A stretch of 64,000 nt of DNA from Pseudomonas viridiflava (GTDB taxonomy: Bacteria; Pseudomonadota; Gammaproteobacteria; Pseudomonadales; Pseudomonadaceae). The stretch covers positions 62,193 to 126,192 of the forward strand of contig NZ_LKEH01000023.1 in assembly GCF_001642795.1 (NCBI RefSeq), given 5' to 3'. Below the pieces are notes generated by a model. That model did not search any database, was not told where the DNA came from, and saw only the letters and a program-made list of their open reading frames with translations. Shown here piece after piece: positions 1-9,367 of the stretch (positions are counted from its first letter, which is position 1; each line of letters opens with the position of its first letter). A program made the position numbers and the translations under genes.

Positions 1-975
1 ATAGCCACTGACCCGACTGAAAGCCTGATTCACCGTGAGGATGCAGTAGTCCGGATCGAAGATCACGATGCCTTCACTGGCGGCGTCGAACACGGTGGCC
101 GCCAGACGCGGCGGGCTCTTGCTCAACGCCTGATTGGCTTCCTCCAGTTCAAACGTGCGCTGGGCCACGCGATCCTCCAGCCCGATCTGCGCCTCCCTCA
201 GACCGCGCTCGGCTTCGCGGCGCTGATCGATTTCGTGAGCCAGTTCGGTATTGAGCGCATCACTGGTCGCCTGCGCCTGCTGCAGGTGCTCGATCAGGGC
301 CTGATTCTGGAAGCGTCTGAGCAGACTGCGCTCCAGCAGACGATTGACCTGCCACGCCACAACGCTCAGGGCAAACAGCAGGATGAGTCCGAGCCAGCCC
401 CAGCCACGAAAGGGCACATCCCCGCCCCAGAACAGATACAGAATCGGAGGTAACAGGCATGACAGGCTGAACACCAGAAACGCGGAAATGCTGACGGCGT
501 AGGCAACGCTGGCGGACAAGGTCGCAGCGCCGATCAGGCCGAACACCCAGGCCTGCTGCTGAAAATTTTCCACAGGGACCAGCACCACTGCCGCAGCGGC
601 CAGGGTCAGGCCACTGACACAGGCACCCATGAGAAACATCCTGCGCCAGACCGGTTGTGCCTGACGCTCTCTGGGCGCCGCCTCGAACGCGGCGACCTGG
701 ATGACCCGCAGGCAGACGAGTGCAGACAGCCAGCCCAGCCAGATCCACACCAGCAGATAGCGTTCGGCGCCCCAGAGCAGCCAGGCACAGACAAGACCGT
801 TCAGAAACATGAACAGCGTCGGCAGCAGTGAGCCTTGATAAAGAAGACGCGTGCGTTCGAGCGCCAGAGGCGCGGCGAACTGCCGGTAGAGGTCGCGGCG
901 AGTGTTTTCGAGGACCTCGCCCGCGCTGAAGCGGTATGTCATGGCGTCGTTCTTGTCGTTGATCAGACCCCGCAT
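1..975 (-). CDS. Membrane-anchored PAS-domain signalling protein (partial, C-terminus beyond window)
   Basis: The minus strand is open without a stop from 975 to the window edge (325 codons). An in-frame TGA lies seven codons upstream of the ATG at 975; a second ATG at 942 is possible and neither has a strong Shine-Dalgarno. The N-terminal ~200 residues hold about six hydrophobic segments. A charged heptad-rich stretch (about residues 205-280, with EAERGLREAQIGLEDRVAQR) looks like a coiled coil. A PAS domain then begins (ATVFDAASEGIVIFDPDY, VNQAFSRVSGY). In Pseudomonas this layout usually leads into GGDEF/EAL c-di-GMP domains or a histidine kinase, but that part is outside the window, so the output activity is unknown. 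The first 260 residues look like a membrane sensor module that feeds the PAS domain through the coiled coil. Confidence 0.8.
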   Translation of the reverse strand, partial: MRGLINDKNDAMTYRFSAGEVLENTRRDLYRQFAAPLALERTRLLYQGSLLPTLFMFLNGLVCAWLLWGAERYLLVWIWLGWLSALVCLRVIQVAAFEAAPRERQAQPVWRRMFLMGACVSGLTLAAAAVVLVPVENFQQQAWVFGLIGAATLSASVAYAVSISAFLVFSLSCLLPPILYLFWGGDVPFRGWGWLGLILLFALSVVAWQVNRLLERSLLRRFQNQALIEHLQQAQATSDALNTELAHEIDQRREAERGLREAQIGLEDRVAQRTFELEEANQALSKSPPRLAATVFDAASEGIVIFDPDYCILTVNQAFSRVSGY

Positions 976-1230
976 GCGCCCGATCAGGAGCGTTCAAAAG
1001 GGGTCTTGGCCCTGAGCGTGTGCGGAGCATACACAAGGCCTTGAGCAGACCAAACTGCCGGACCAAACAAAAATATCAATATGCCACTGCGCTGAGTGAT
1101 CTGCCCTCGCTCAAGGCACGGCGCGCAACGCTCGCTGCACTGACCGACCGGTCGTCAGCGCCAGCGATTTTTTATTGCCCCACGCAAAGCATGGTTTGCC
1201 CACCATGACGCAGCACCCTAGAATGCGCCG

Positions 1231-3414
1231 ATGCGCGATGATCTCTCTCTTCTTCTTAATTCCCTCAACGATGCCCAGCGTCAGGCCGTAGCCGCCTCCC
1301 TGGGTCGTCAGTTGGTCCTGGCCGGTGCTGGCTCCGGCAAAACCCGTGTGCTGGTGCATCGCATCGCCTGGCTGATGCAGGTCGAGCAAGCCTCCCCGCA
1401 CTCGGTGCTGTCGGTGACGTTCACCAACAAGGCAGCCGCCGAGATGCGCCATCGCATCGAGCAACTGATGGGCATCAGCCCGGCAGGCATGTGGGTCGGC
1501 ACGTTCCACGGCCTGGCGCACCGCCTGTTGCGGGCGCACTGGCAGGAAGCCGGGCTGGTGCAGACCTTCCAGATTCTGGACAGCGACGACCAGCAACGTC
1601 TGGTCAAACGCGTGATCCGCGAGCTGGGTCTGGACGAGCAACGCTGGCCTGTCCGTCAGGCGCAGTGGTTCATCAATGGCCAGAAAGACGAAGGGCTGCG
1701 TCCGCAGCACATTCAGGCCAGCGGCGACCTGTTCCTGACCACCATGCGCAGCATCTATGAAGCCTATGAGGCGGCCTGCCAACGTGCCGGCGTGATCGAC
1801 TTCTCCGAACTGCTGCTGCGCGCGCTCGACCTGTGGCGCGACAACCCCGGTCTGCTGGCGCACTATCAGCGCCGCTTCCGCCACGTGCTGGTGGACGAAT
1901 TCCAGGACACCAACGCCGTGCAGTACGCCTGGTTGCGTCTGTTGGCTCAGGGTGGCGACAGCCTGATGGTGGTCGGCGACGACGATCAGTCCATCTACGG
2001 CTGGCGCGGCGCGAAGATCGAGAACATTCACCAGTATTCCTCCGACTTCCCGGACACTGAGGTCATTCGTCTGGAGCAAAACTACCGCTCCACGGCGAGC
2101 ATCCTCAAAGCGGCCAACGGCTTGATCGTCAACAACAGCGGTCGCCTGGGCAAAGAGCTGTGGACCGATGTCGGCGACGGCGAGCTGATCAGCCTGTATG
2201 CCGCCTTCAACGAACACGATGAAGCGCGTTATGTGGTCGAGACCATCGAGAGCGTGCTCAAGACCGGTATCTCGCGTAACGACATCGCCATTCTGTACCG
2301 CTCCAACGCCCAGTCGCGGGTGCTGGAAGAAGCCCTGCTGCGCGAACGCATTCCATATCGCATCTACGGCGGCCAGCGATTCTTCGAACGCGCCGAGATC
2401 AAGAACGCCATGGCGTACCTGCGGCTGCTGGAAGGCCGTGGCAACGACGCGGCGCTTGAACGGGTCATCAACGTTCCAGCGCGTGGCATCGGTGAAAAGA
2501 CCGTTGAAGCGATTCGTGAACATGCCCGTCATGCCGACGTGTCGATGTGGGAGGCGATGCGCCTGCTGGTCGCCAACAAAGGCCTGACCGGCCGTGCGGC
2601 GACTGCGCTGGGCGGGTTCATCGAGCTGATCGAGAACCTGTCGGCCAAGGTCATGGACATGCCGCTGCACCTGATGACCCAGACCGTCATCGAGCAGTCC
2701 GGGCTGATCACCTACCACGAGCAGGAAAAAGGCGAGAAAGGCCAGGCCCGGGTAGAAAACCTTGAGGAACTGGTCAGCGCCGCACGCGCTTTCGAGAACA
2801 CCGAAAGTGAAGAAGACCTGACCCCGCTGGCGGCCTTCCTCGGGCATGCGTCGCTGGAAGCAGGTGACACCCAGGCCCAGGAGCACGAAGAAAGCATCCA
2901 GCTGATGACGCTGCACAGCGCCAAGGGTCTGGAGTTTCCGCACGTGTTCCTGGTGGGCATGGAAGAAGGCTTGTTTCCGCACAAGATGAGCCTGGAAGAG
3001 CCCGGCCGTCTTGAAGAGGAACGCCGTCTGGCTTACGTCGGCATTACCCGCGCCATGCAGCAGCTGGTCATGACCTACGCCGAGACGCGTCGCCTGTACG
3101 GCAGCGAGACCTACAACAAGGTCTCGCGTTTCGTACGCGAAATCCCGCCCGCGCTGATTCAGGAAGTGCGCCTTTCCAACAGCGTCAGCCGACCGTTCGG
3201 CGGCACGCAAAAGGTCAACAACAGCAGCCTGTTTACCGGTACCGGCATCCCGGAAACCGAGTTCACCCTGGGCCAACGCGTGCAGCATGCCGTATTCGGC
3301 GAAGGCGTGATTCTCAACTTCGAAGGCGCTGGCGCCCAGGCCCGCGTGCAGGTCAACTTCGCCGAAGGCAGCAAGTGGCTGATGATGGGCTACGCGAAGC
3401 TGGTGGCGTTGTAA
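1231..3414 (+). CDS. uvrD: DNA helicase II UvrD
   Basis: The 727-residue protein is a superfamily 1A 3'-5' DNA helicase that unwinds DNA in nucleotide excision repair and methyl-directed mismatch repair. Visible motifs in order are Q/Walker A (NDAQRQAV then GAGSGKT near residue 33), Ia (VTFTNKAAAEM), Walker B (LVDEFQDTN near 222), motif III (DDQSIYGWRGA), motif IV (LEQNYRS), motif V (MTLHSAKGLEFPHVF) and motif VI (EEERRLAYVGITRA). The C-terminus carries the UvrD/PcrA Tudor-like tail (GQRVQHAVFGEGVILNFEG). Length is normal for UvrD and longer than Rep. It stands alone, with 255 bp upstream and repeat-containing DNA downstream. A 725-residue antisense ORF overlapping it is a shadow. Confidence 0.97.
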   Translation: MRDDLSLLLNSLNDAQRQAVAASLGRQLVLAGAGSGKTRVLVHRIAWLMQVEQASPHSVLSVTFTNKAAAEMRHRIEQLMGISPAGMWVGTFHGLAHRLLRAHWQEAGLVQTFQILDSDDQQRLVKRVIRELGLDEQRWPVRQAQWFINGQKDEGLRPQHIQASGDLFLTTMRSIYEAYEAACQRAGVIDFSELLLRALDLWRDNPGLLAHYQRRFRHVLVDEFQDTNAVQYAWLRLLAQGGDSLMVVGDDDQSIYGWRGAKIENIHQYSSDFPDTEVIRLEQNYRSTASILKAANGLIVNNSGRLGKELWTDVGDGELISLYAAFNEHDEARYVVETIESVLKTGISRNDIAILYRSNAQSRVLEEALLRERIPYRIYGGQRFFERAEIKNAMAYLRLLEGRGNDAALERVINVPARGIGEKTVEAIREHARHADVSMWEAMRLLVANKGLTGRAATALGGFIELIENLSAKVMDMPLHLMTQTVIEQSGLITYHEQEKGEKGQARVENLEELVSAARAFENTESEEDLTPLAAFLGHASLEAGDTQAQEHEESIQLMTLHSAKGLEFPHVFLVGMEEGLFPHKMSLEEPGRLEEERRLAYVGITRAMQQLVMTYAETRRLYGSETYNKVSRFVREIPPALIQEVRLSNSVSRPFGGTQKVNNSSLFTGTGIPETEFTLGQRVQHAVFGEGVILNFEGAGAQARVQVNFAEGSKWLMMGYAKLVAL

Positions 3415-3787
3415 TCGGATCTGATTGTCCCCGGAGCTCTGCGTTCGCCCTTGAAGATGACGCAGAGCGTCACGGGCTGCATGCCCACGCGGAGCATGGG
3501 CACGATCGGTGTGCTGGAGATCGGCGCTCCGCGTCCGCTCTGGAACGCGATACGAGACTTCGCGACGACACGCCCACTTGAATCATGGGCGTAGTCATCG
3601 TCAATCCGGGTTGTGCTTTCATTCAGCTCTACGCGCGTATAACTGAACGCGCAGACGACCAATCCCACAAGCCGTCAAGAAATGTCTTACGCTGTTTGTG
3701 TAAAAGTCCGAAACATTAACGTGCTGGTCATGCAGCCATGTGCTGTGCAACATGACGCGCGTGCAATCACAAAACGGGAATACCCAT
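3415..3787. other. Intergenic gap with a palindromic repeat
   Basis: This 373-bp gap between uvrD and the Tim44-like gene has no convincing gene. Its first half contains a copy of the second palindromic repeat family (see 3459-3543). The second half (about 3560-3787) is less GC-rich and must hold the promoter of the downstream gene; no clear -35/-10 pair stood out. Confidence 0.6.
3459..3543. repeat. Palindromic intergenic repeat, family B
   Basis: The segment contains paired GACGCAGAGCGTC and GCCCACGCGGAGCATGGGC, followed by GATCGG...GATCGG-type arms and GCTCCGCGTCC. The same building blocks (GGACGCxxxGCGTCC and TTCCCACGCTxxxAGCGTGGGAA) recur at 33549-33676, 33868-33930 and 38994-39042. This resembles the abundant non-coding palindromes of fluorescent pseudomonads. 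Confidence 0.65.
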
Positions 3788-4630
3788 ATGCAACGTTTTC
3801 TTAGCTTCGCGATGGCACTGTGCATCGGGCTCACTCTGAGCCTGGATGTGAACGCCGCGCGTTTCGGTGGTGGCAAGAGCATGGGCTCGGCACCGACCCA
3901 TCAGGCGCGCCAGACTGCGCCTTCCACGCCTGCCGCAGCCCCTAACGCTGCCGGTCGCCCGACCCCTGCTGCCAGCGGCGCATCCCGCTGGCTCGGTCCA
4001 TTGGCCGGTATCGCCGCCGGTGGCCTGCTCGCAGCCATGTTCATGGGCGACGGCTTCCAGGGCCTGCAACTGTTCGACATTCTGATCGTGGGCCTCCTCG
4101 CCTTCCTGATCTTCCGCTTCATTGCGCGCAGACGTCAGCAGCAACAGCCGAAAATGGCCAGTGCCGGTGCGCCTTATCAGCGTGAAGCCAGCCAGCCTGC
4201 GCAGAATCCGATCTTCGGCAGCAGCCCGGCCGCTTCCGCAGCGCCGGTGATCAACGCGCCTGCCTGGTTCAACGAGGAACGCTTCCTTGAAGCCGCTCGC
4301 AGCCACTTCCAGTCGCTGCAGCAGCACTGGGACGCAAACGAGATGGACAAGATCGCCGAGTTCGTTACCCCGCAAATGCTCCAGTTCCTGAAAAAGGAAC
4401 GTGCGGACCTGGGCGATGGTTTCCAGTCGACTTACATCGATAATCTCAACGTCCAGCTGGACGGTGTGGATGATCGTGCCGACAAGACGATTGCGACCCT
4501 GACCTTCTCGGGCGTTTCCAAAACATCGCGCTTTGATCAGGGCGAAGTGTTCAGCGAAAGCTGGAACATGGAACGTGCGCAAGGCGACAACCAGCCATGG
4601 CTGGTCGCGGGAATTCGCCAGAACGGTTGA
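3788..4630 (+). CDS. Tim44-like domain membrane protein
   Basis: The 280-residue protein starts at the ATG at 3788, which gives a clean signal peptide (MQRFLSFAMALCIGLTLSLDVNA); the upstream ATG at 3740 would only add a hydrophilic tail. A low-complexity Ala/Pro/Thr stretch follows, then a transmembrane segment near residues 70-115 (FDILIVGLLAFLIFRFIARR) and a C-terminal Tim44-like/NTF2-fold domain (AWFNEERFLEAARSHFQSLQ to the end). Bacterial Tim44-like proteins are predicted inner-membrane proteins of uncertain function; the mitochondrial relative tethers the import motor, but no such role is shown here. The gene is monocistronic and ends at a strong intrinsic terminator. Confidence 0.85.
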   Translation: MQRFLSFAMALCIGLTLSLDVNAARFGGGKSMGSAPTHQARQTAPSTPAAAPNAAGRPTPAASGASRWLGPLAGIAAGGLLAAMFMGDGFQGLQLFDILIVGLLAFLIFRFIARRRQQQQPKMASAGAPYQREASQPAQNPIFGSSPAASAAPVINAPAWFNEERFLEAARSHFQSLQQHWDANEMDKIAEFVTPQMLQFLKKERADLGDGFQSTYIDNLNVQLDGVDDRADKTIATLTFSGVSKTSRFDQGEVFSESWNMERAQGDNQPWLVAGIRQNG

Positions 4631-4655
4631 ACCAGATTCCGTTATTGCGTTCAGA

Positions 4656-4682
4656 ACCCCGGACATGTCCGGGGTTTTTGTT
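4656..4682 (+). terminator. Rho-independent terminator
   Basis: A perfect self-complementary stem (ACCCCGGA CATG TCCGGGGT, 4656-4675) is followed by a T-rich run to 4682. It lies 25 bp past the stop of the Tim44-like gene. Confidence 0.92.
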
Positions 4683-4760
4683 TATCCGTTCGGATAGTTA
4701 TTTTGAGAAAGGCTTTACGCTACTGTATAACCCGCGCCATCAAGTAAGAGGATCCGTGTC

Positions 4761-5168
4761 GTGGAAGAAGTCATCGAACAACTGCGTGAAGCAAACGAAC
4801 CGGTTCCGGTTCCGCTCGAACTGCCCGATGAAGACCTGTTGGTCGAAATCGAGGAACAGCTGTTCATCAACATCCCGTTCGTCTTCAAGGAGTTTCTCCT
4901 GACGGTCAGCGACGTGGTGTACGGCAGCCTCGAGCCCGTCACGGTCACTGACCCGCAGTCGCACACCTACCTGCCGGATGTGGCCGCAACAGCCTGGGAT
5001 GATGGTGTACCGCGCGAGCTGATTCCGATCTGCCAGGACGGCGACGACTACTACTGCGTCGAAGAAGACGGCACTGTGCTGTTGTGGTCCGCCGAAGAAG
5101 AACTGGTCACCGAAGAAAGCTGGGAATCGGTCTGGCACTGGGCGCGGGACGTCTGGCTGGAAAGCTGA
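4761..5168 (+). CDS. SMI1/KNR4 family protein
   Basis: The 135-residue acidic soluble protein has a GTG start at 4761, chosen because AGAGGA lies 8 nt upstream. The fold signature is visible in LPDEDLLVEIEEQLFINIPFVFKEFLL, the WDDGVPRELIPICQDGDDYYCV strand block and the aromatic C-terminus (SWESVWHWARDVWLES). SMI1/KNR4 (SUKH) proteins are often immunity proteins of contact-dependent or polymorphic toxins, but a lone copy conserved in a housekeeping setting can have other roles. No toxin gene is next to it, so an immunity role is only a possibility. It is convergent with the antiporter gene 40 bp downstream. Confidence 0.85.
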   Translation: MEEVIEQLREANEPVPVPLELPDEDLLVEIEEQLFINIPFVFKEFLLTVSDVVYGSLEPVTVTDPQSHTYLPDVAATAWDDGVPRELIPICQDGDDYYCVEEDGTVLLWSAEEELVTEESWESVWHWARDVWLES

Positions 5169-5208
5169 TATCCGTCGAGCCCTGCCTGCCAAACGTGTGT
5201 CACCGGGC

Positions 5209-6974
5209 TCAATGCCCGGATGACTCAGGATTGTTGTTACCCAATGTCTCTATCAGCGCCAGTTGCATGCGCGTATGCACGCGGATGAACCAGCGCCACA
5301 GCAGCGCAGCGACGAGTGCCGCCACCAGCGTGATGACCAGCAACAGCTCGTTGGCCGGCAGAATACTGGCTGACAGTGCAGCCAGCATGACGAAAATCAA
5401 CCCCAGCGAAAGCAGTGGAATGACTTCGGACAGGACCTTGCGCACCCGCACGGTGTGACGCCCCGCCATCTCCGGTTTGACGCCCATCTCTGCGAGCAGC
5501 ATCGACAGCGCCTTAAGCTTGCGATATGCCGCAATCAGGAACGGCAACGACAGCAGTAGCGCAGCACCGCAGATCAACGCCTTCTGATAGCTGACATCCC
5601 CGACCCATTCGCTCATGTAGCCGCCAATGCGCTCGGCGAAATACCCACCGCTGAAGAAGATCGCCATCACCAGCGCCAGATTCACGCCGACCTGCAGCAG
5701 GATGCGACGGATTATCTGCGCCAGCACCGCGCCTTCTCCCTGTGGCTGAATACTGCGCAGCCACTCACCGTACATGTTGAACACTCGCGCAACGCGCCCG
5801 GGCACCATACTGGCGAGCTTGTTCGACAGTGGATCGGCACCCCGAATCAGGTATGGCGTCAGCAGGGTCGTGATCGCCGACACGGCGACCGCTACTGGAT
5901 AGAGGAAGTCGCTGGTCACCTGCAGCGTCATCCCCAGTGCAGCGATGATGAAGGAGAATTCGCCAATCTGTGACAGCCCCATGCCTACCCGCAGCGAGGT
6001 CCGGCCATCGTTACCGGCGAGAAACGCGCCCAGCCCACAGGACAGCATCTTGCCCAGCACCACCGCAACGGTAATCACGGCGATGGGCCAGGCGTAATCG
6101 AGCAGAATTTTCGGGTCGATCATCAGGCCGATCGCCACGAAGAAAATCGCACTGAACATGTCCCGGATGGGCTCGATCAGGCGCTCGATTTTTATCAGCT
6201 CCCTGGATTCAGCCATGATCGCGCCGATCAGGAAAGCGCCCAGCACCATGCTGTATTCAAGCTTGACGACCAGCAGGCAGAAACCGAAACACAGACCCAG
6301 CACTGTCACCAGCAGCATTTCGTTGCTTTCGAATCTGGCCACGTAGGCCAGCACGCGCGGCACCAGCAGAATGCCGATCACCAGCGCGACGATCATGAAC
6401 AATGACAGCTTGCCGACGGTCGAGAACACCTCGCCGGAGCTGACCGATCCGCTGACCGCAATGCCGGACAACAACGCAATGATGCCAATGCCGAGGATGT
6501 CTTCGACGATCAGCACCCCGAAAATCAACTGAGCGAAGCGCTCGTTCTTCATCTTCAGGTCGTTGAGCGCCTTGACGATGATGGTGGTCGAGGAGATCGC
6601 CAGAATCGCGCCCAGGAACAGCGAGTCCATGGTTTTCCAGCCGAAGAACTGGCCGATCTCGTACCCGATCCAGATCATCAGGGCGATTTCGAGGAAGGCT
6701 GCAATGAACGCCGTGGCACCGACCTTGAACAGCTTGCGCAAACTGAACTCAAGGCCCAGGCAGAACATCAGGAAGATCACCCCCAGCTCGGCGAGGGTCT
6801 TGATGGTGTCTTCATCGTGGATCAGGCTGAAGGCGGTGTGTGCGGCCCGATGATGAAGCCCGCAACGATATAGCCCAGCACCACGGGCTGTCGCAGACGG
6901 TGGAATAGAATGGTCACCACGCCTGCCACCAGCATGATCACTGCCAGGTCCTGAATGAAATTGATGGCATGCAT
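5209..6974 (-). pseudogene. CPA2 cation:proton antiporter (KefB/YbaL-like), frameshifted
   Basis: The start codon at 6974 opens MHAINFIQDLAVIMLVAGVV and reads to GFIIGPHTPPSA, where it stops near 6822. The rest of the protein (FSLIHDEDTIKTLAELGVIF onward, about 540 residues) continues in the -1 frame to 5209. The total span of 1766 bp is one base short of a whole number of codons, and family logic (GPHTPPFSLIHDED) puts a single missing base at about 6830-6838. The downstream part has the multi-helix Na+/H+ exchanger domain (GLEFSLRKLFKVG, GAILAISSTTIIVKAL, GLSQIGEFSFIIAALG) and ends in a cytoplasmic helix region; no RCK/TrkA-N domain is seen. If the frameshift is real the protein is not made. 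If it is a sequencing error, this is an intact K+/H+ or Na+/H+ antiporter of about 588 residues. Confidence 0.85.
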
Positions 6975-7256
6975 TGGGGTGTGGCTCCTTTGGGTGATGA
7001 GTTCCTTGACCGGTACTGGACGCGCTTGCCGCGCCACCTGCCGAAATTTCGTCATCCAAATCTGACGCAAACGTAGGAAAAAACCCGATCCACGGGTTTT
7101 TGAAGGTTAACACTGCACTCCTCGACAAAAAGCCGGTGCAATATATGGAAACAGATGGAATGACGCGTGACGGGCAGTGAATGGCCAGCGTCCCGATAAC
7201 TACACCTTGAGCGCCAGCATAGGCGTCTTTGACCACCTTGACCGTGTGAGTACGCT

Positions 7257-7742
7257 ATGGAACCCGGAAACGCCCAGCTGTCGATGACTGTATTGATGAC
7301 CCCGGACATGGCCAACTTCTCTGGCAACGTGCACGGCGGTACGTTACTCAAGTATCTGGATGAAGTGGCTTACGCGTGCGCAAGCCGCTATGCCGGTCGC
7401 TATGTGGTCACGCTGTCCGTGGACCAGGTGATCTTCCGTGAGCCGGTGCATGTCGGCGAACTGGTGACCTTCCTGGCGTCGGTGAACTACACCGGCAATA
7501 CCTCGATGGAGGTCGGCATCAAAGTGGTGACGGAAAATATCCGCGAGCGCTCGGTACGCCACTCCAACAGCTGCTTCTTCACCATGGTGGCCGTGGACGA
7601 TAACCGCAAACCGGCCAGCGTACCGCCATTGGAACCGGAAAGCCCTGACGCCAAGCGCCGTTATATCCAGGCGCAGCAACGCCGCCAGCTCCGTCAGGAA
7701 CTGGAAAAGCGTTACCAGGAAATCAAGGAAGAAGCGCTGTAA
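7257..7742 (+). CDS. Acyl-CoA thioesterase (hotdog fold)
   Basis: The 161-residue protein of the YciA/BACH hotdog family hydrolyses acyl-CoA to free acid and CoA in the cytoplasm. The conserved core is visible: MTPDMANFSGNVHGGTLLKYLDE (the N-x-x-G-x-x-HGG catalytic-type motif), then ACASRYAGRYVVTLSVDQVIF and the FREPVHVGELVTFLASVNYTG strand block. The C-terminal 40 residues (QAQQRRQLRQELEKRYQEIKEEAL) are charged and helical. It stands alone, diverging from the antiporter gene, and converges with pdxY. Confidence 0.92.
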   Translation: MEPGNAQLSMTVLMTPDMANFSGNVHGGTLLKYLDEVAYACASRYAGRYVVTLSVDQVIFREPVHVGELVTFLASVNYTGNTSMEVGIKVVTENIRERSVRHSNSCFFTMVAVDDNRKPASVPPLEPESPDAKRRYIQAQQRRQLRQELEKRYQEIKEEAL

Positions 7743-7789
7743 CGAACAGGCTCAGGCAAGGATGCCCGAGCTGCAGTCCTTTCCGGCTG

Positions 7790-8656
7790 TTACAGCCTGA
7801 CCGCTTCGAAACGTACCCGCGGATGAGCGATACGGTCCTGGGCACGGACCAACTCAAGTTCGTAACTGCCGCACGCCTGGGTTTCCAGCAGTACTTCGTG
7901 CACGGCGGATGCAGTGAATTCGAACGCTGCCACCAGATCATCGCCCAACAGGATGCGCGACAGAAACAGGCCCGAGGTCAGGTCGCCGACACCCACCGGC
8001 TGGCGCGGAAACGCCAGTAACGGCCGACGCAGATGCCAACTGGCATCAGCGGTCACCAGCAGCATTTCAAAGCCGTCGGCCGCCTTGCCGGGGTAATCCA
8101 GGTGCTTGACCACCACAGCTTTCGGGCCACGTGCCAGCAGCGCCTTGGCCATCCCCAGGCAATCGAGCAGCGACTCGGGCTTGCGCCCCGAGAAACTGTC
8201 CAGCTCCAACTGGTTGGGGCACAGGAAGTCGGCCATGGCGGCGGCTTCTTCCAGCAGAAAGTCACTGACTTCCGCCGGGACGATGCACCCCTTCTCGGGA
8301 TGACCCATCACCGGATCACACAGATACAGTGCCTTGGGATTGGCCGCCTTGATACGTGCAACGCCCGTCAGGATTGCCCTTCCTTGCGCGGCGCTGCCCA
8401 GATAGCCGGAAAGCACGGCATCGCAGTTGCCCAGTTCGCCGATGGCGGCAATGCCGTCGATCAGGGCCGGAATCTGCTGCGGGGCCAGCACTTCGCCGGT
8501 CCACTGCTTGTACTGCGTGTGGTTGGAGAACTGAACCGTGTTGAGCGGCCAGACATTGACACCGATACGTTGCATCGGAAACACCGCCGCACTATTGCCT
8601 GCGTGGCCGAAGACCACATGGGACTGGATAGCGAGCAAGTGGGGTGTACGTTTCAT
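7790..8656 (-). CDS. pdxY: Pyridoxal kinase PdxY
   Basis: The 288-residue kinase phosphorylates pyridoxal to PLP with ATP in the vitamin B6 salvage pathway. The start at 8656 ([20 protein letters not shown]) is chosen over the upstream ATG because AGGA sits 8 nt before it. Ribokinase-fold signatures include [21 protein letters not shown] at the N-terminus, [29 protein letters not shown] and the anion-hole motif [19 protein letters not shown]. The length is typical of PdxY. The gene is monocistronic and converges with the thioesterase gene. Confidence 0.95.
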   Translation of the reverse strand: MKRTPHLLAIQSHVVFGHAGNSAAVFPMQRIGVNVWPLNTVQFSNHTQYKQWTGEVLAPQQIPALIDGIAAIGELGNCDAVLSGYLGSAAQGRAILTGVARIKAANPKALYLCDPVMGHPEKGCIVPAEVSDFLLEEAAAMADFLCPNQLELDSFSGRKPESLLDCLGMAKALLARGPKAVVVKHLDYPGKAADGFEMLLVTADASWHLRRPLLAFPRQPVGVGDLTSGLFLSRILLGDDLVAAFEFTASAVHEVLLETQACGSYELELVRAQDRIAHPRVRFEAVRL

Positions 8657-8770
8657 GGGAATATCCTGAACACGATGCAAATGCAGTAATGAGAAATATA
8701 AGTCGCACAGTATGGCTGTAAATCACTCAGGACAGTTAAGCTGGTGGCTCCTTTGCTGGAGCACTCCGTC

Positions 8771-9163
8771 ATGCTGACCCTGGGAAACATTTTCGTGCTG
8801 ATGCTGTTCGCAAGCGCTGCGGCCTGGTGGTGGCACGCCCATGGTCTGCGCGAGAAAGCGCTGGAACGCGTCAAACAGCACTGCGCCCGCCTCGAGCTCG
8901 AGTTGCTGGACGGCAACGTGGCTCTGCGCCGCCTCACCTTTGCACGCGATGCCCAAGGCCACAAGCGGCTCGCCAGGGTCTATGGCTTCGAATTCACCGT
9001 CACCGGTGAACAGCGCCACCCTGGCACCATCACCATGTTCGGTGCACACACTGCCCAGATCGAACTGGCGCCCTACCCGTTCGAAATCAAGACGCCACCG
9101 CCCAGCGCCGAAATCATCCAGATGAGTGAGTGGCGTCAGTCGCATCAAAAGTGGAAGCAGTAG
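8771..9163 (+). CDS. DUF3301 domain protein
   Basis: The 130-residue protein has one N-terminal transmembrane segment (MLTLGNIFVLMLFASAAAWWW) followed by a basic helix and a small beta-rich domain (ARLELELLDGNVALRRLTFAR, RLARVYGFEFTVTGEQRHPG). This matches the DUF3301 family of gamma-proteobacteria, whose function is unknown. The ATG at 8771 is preferred over 8744 because GGAG lies 10 nt upstream and the hydrophobic segment then begins directly. It is followed by an intergenic palindromic repeat and then the convergent COG0523 gene. Confidence 0.8.
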   Translation: MLTLGNIFVLMLFASAAAWWWHAHGLREKALERVKQHCARLELELLDGNVALRRLTFARDAQGHKRLARVYGFEFTVTGEQRHPGTITMFGAHTAQIELAPYPFEIKTPPPSAEIIQMSEWRQSHQKWKQ

Positions 9164-9230
9164 GCGCTGTTTTTGTGGGAGGCACCACCACGTTGTCGAC
9201 TTGGCGCTATCGCGCAGCAAACACCGGACC

Positions 9231-9319
9231 GTGGGAGGCGGCTTGCCGGCGATGAACGATGACGCGGCTTTCCTGACATACCGCGTTGACTGCATCTGAG
9301 TCGGCAAGCCGCCTCCCAC
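9231..9319. repeat. Palindromic element, family A (copy 1)
   Basis: The left arm GTGGGAGGCGGCTTGCCGGC (9231-9250) pairs with the right arm GCAAGCCGCCTCCCAC ending at 9319. The interior ATGAACGATGACGCGG...TTTCCTGACATACCGCG is shared with copies at 36907 and 44985. The right arm here is slightly degenerate (ATCTGAGTCGGCAAGCC where others have ATCGCCGGCAAGCC). Flanking sequence 9171-9230 is also shared with other copies. Confidence 0.92.
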
Positions 9320-9367
9320 AGTTTCCTGCCAGCTGTAAGACCGCGCCATGCCACAGACACTTCCCCG

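Noticed and set aside
260-1066. 268-codon minus-strand frame overlapping the PAS protein
   Set aside because: The sister frame from 975 has membrane helices, a coiled coil and a PAS domain; this one is Arg-rich without domains.
1111-3288. 725-codon open frame antisense to uvrD
   Set aside because: Shadow of a GC-rich gene; its product has no recognisable domain and the opposite strand encodes a full UvrD.
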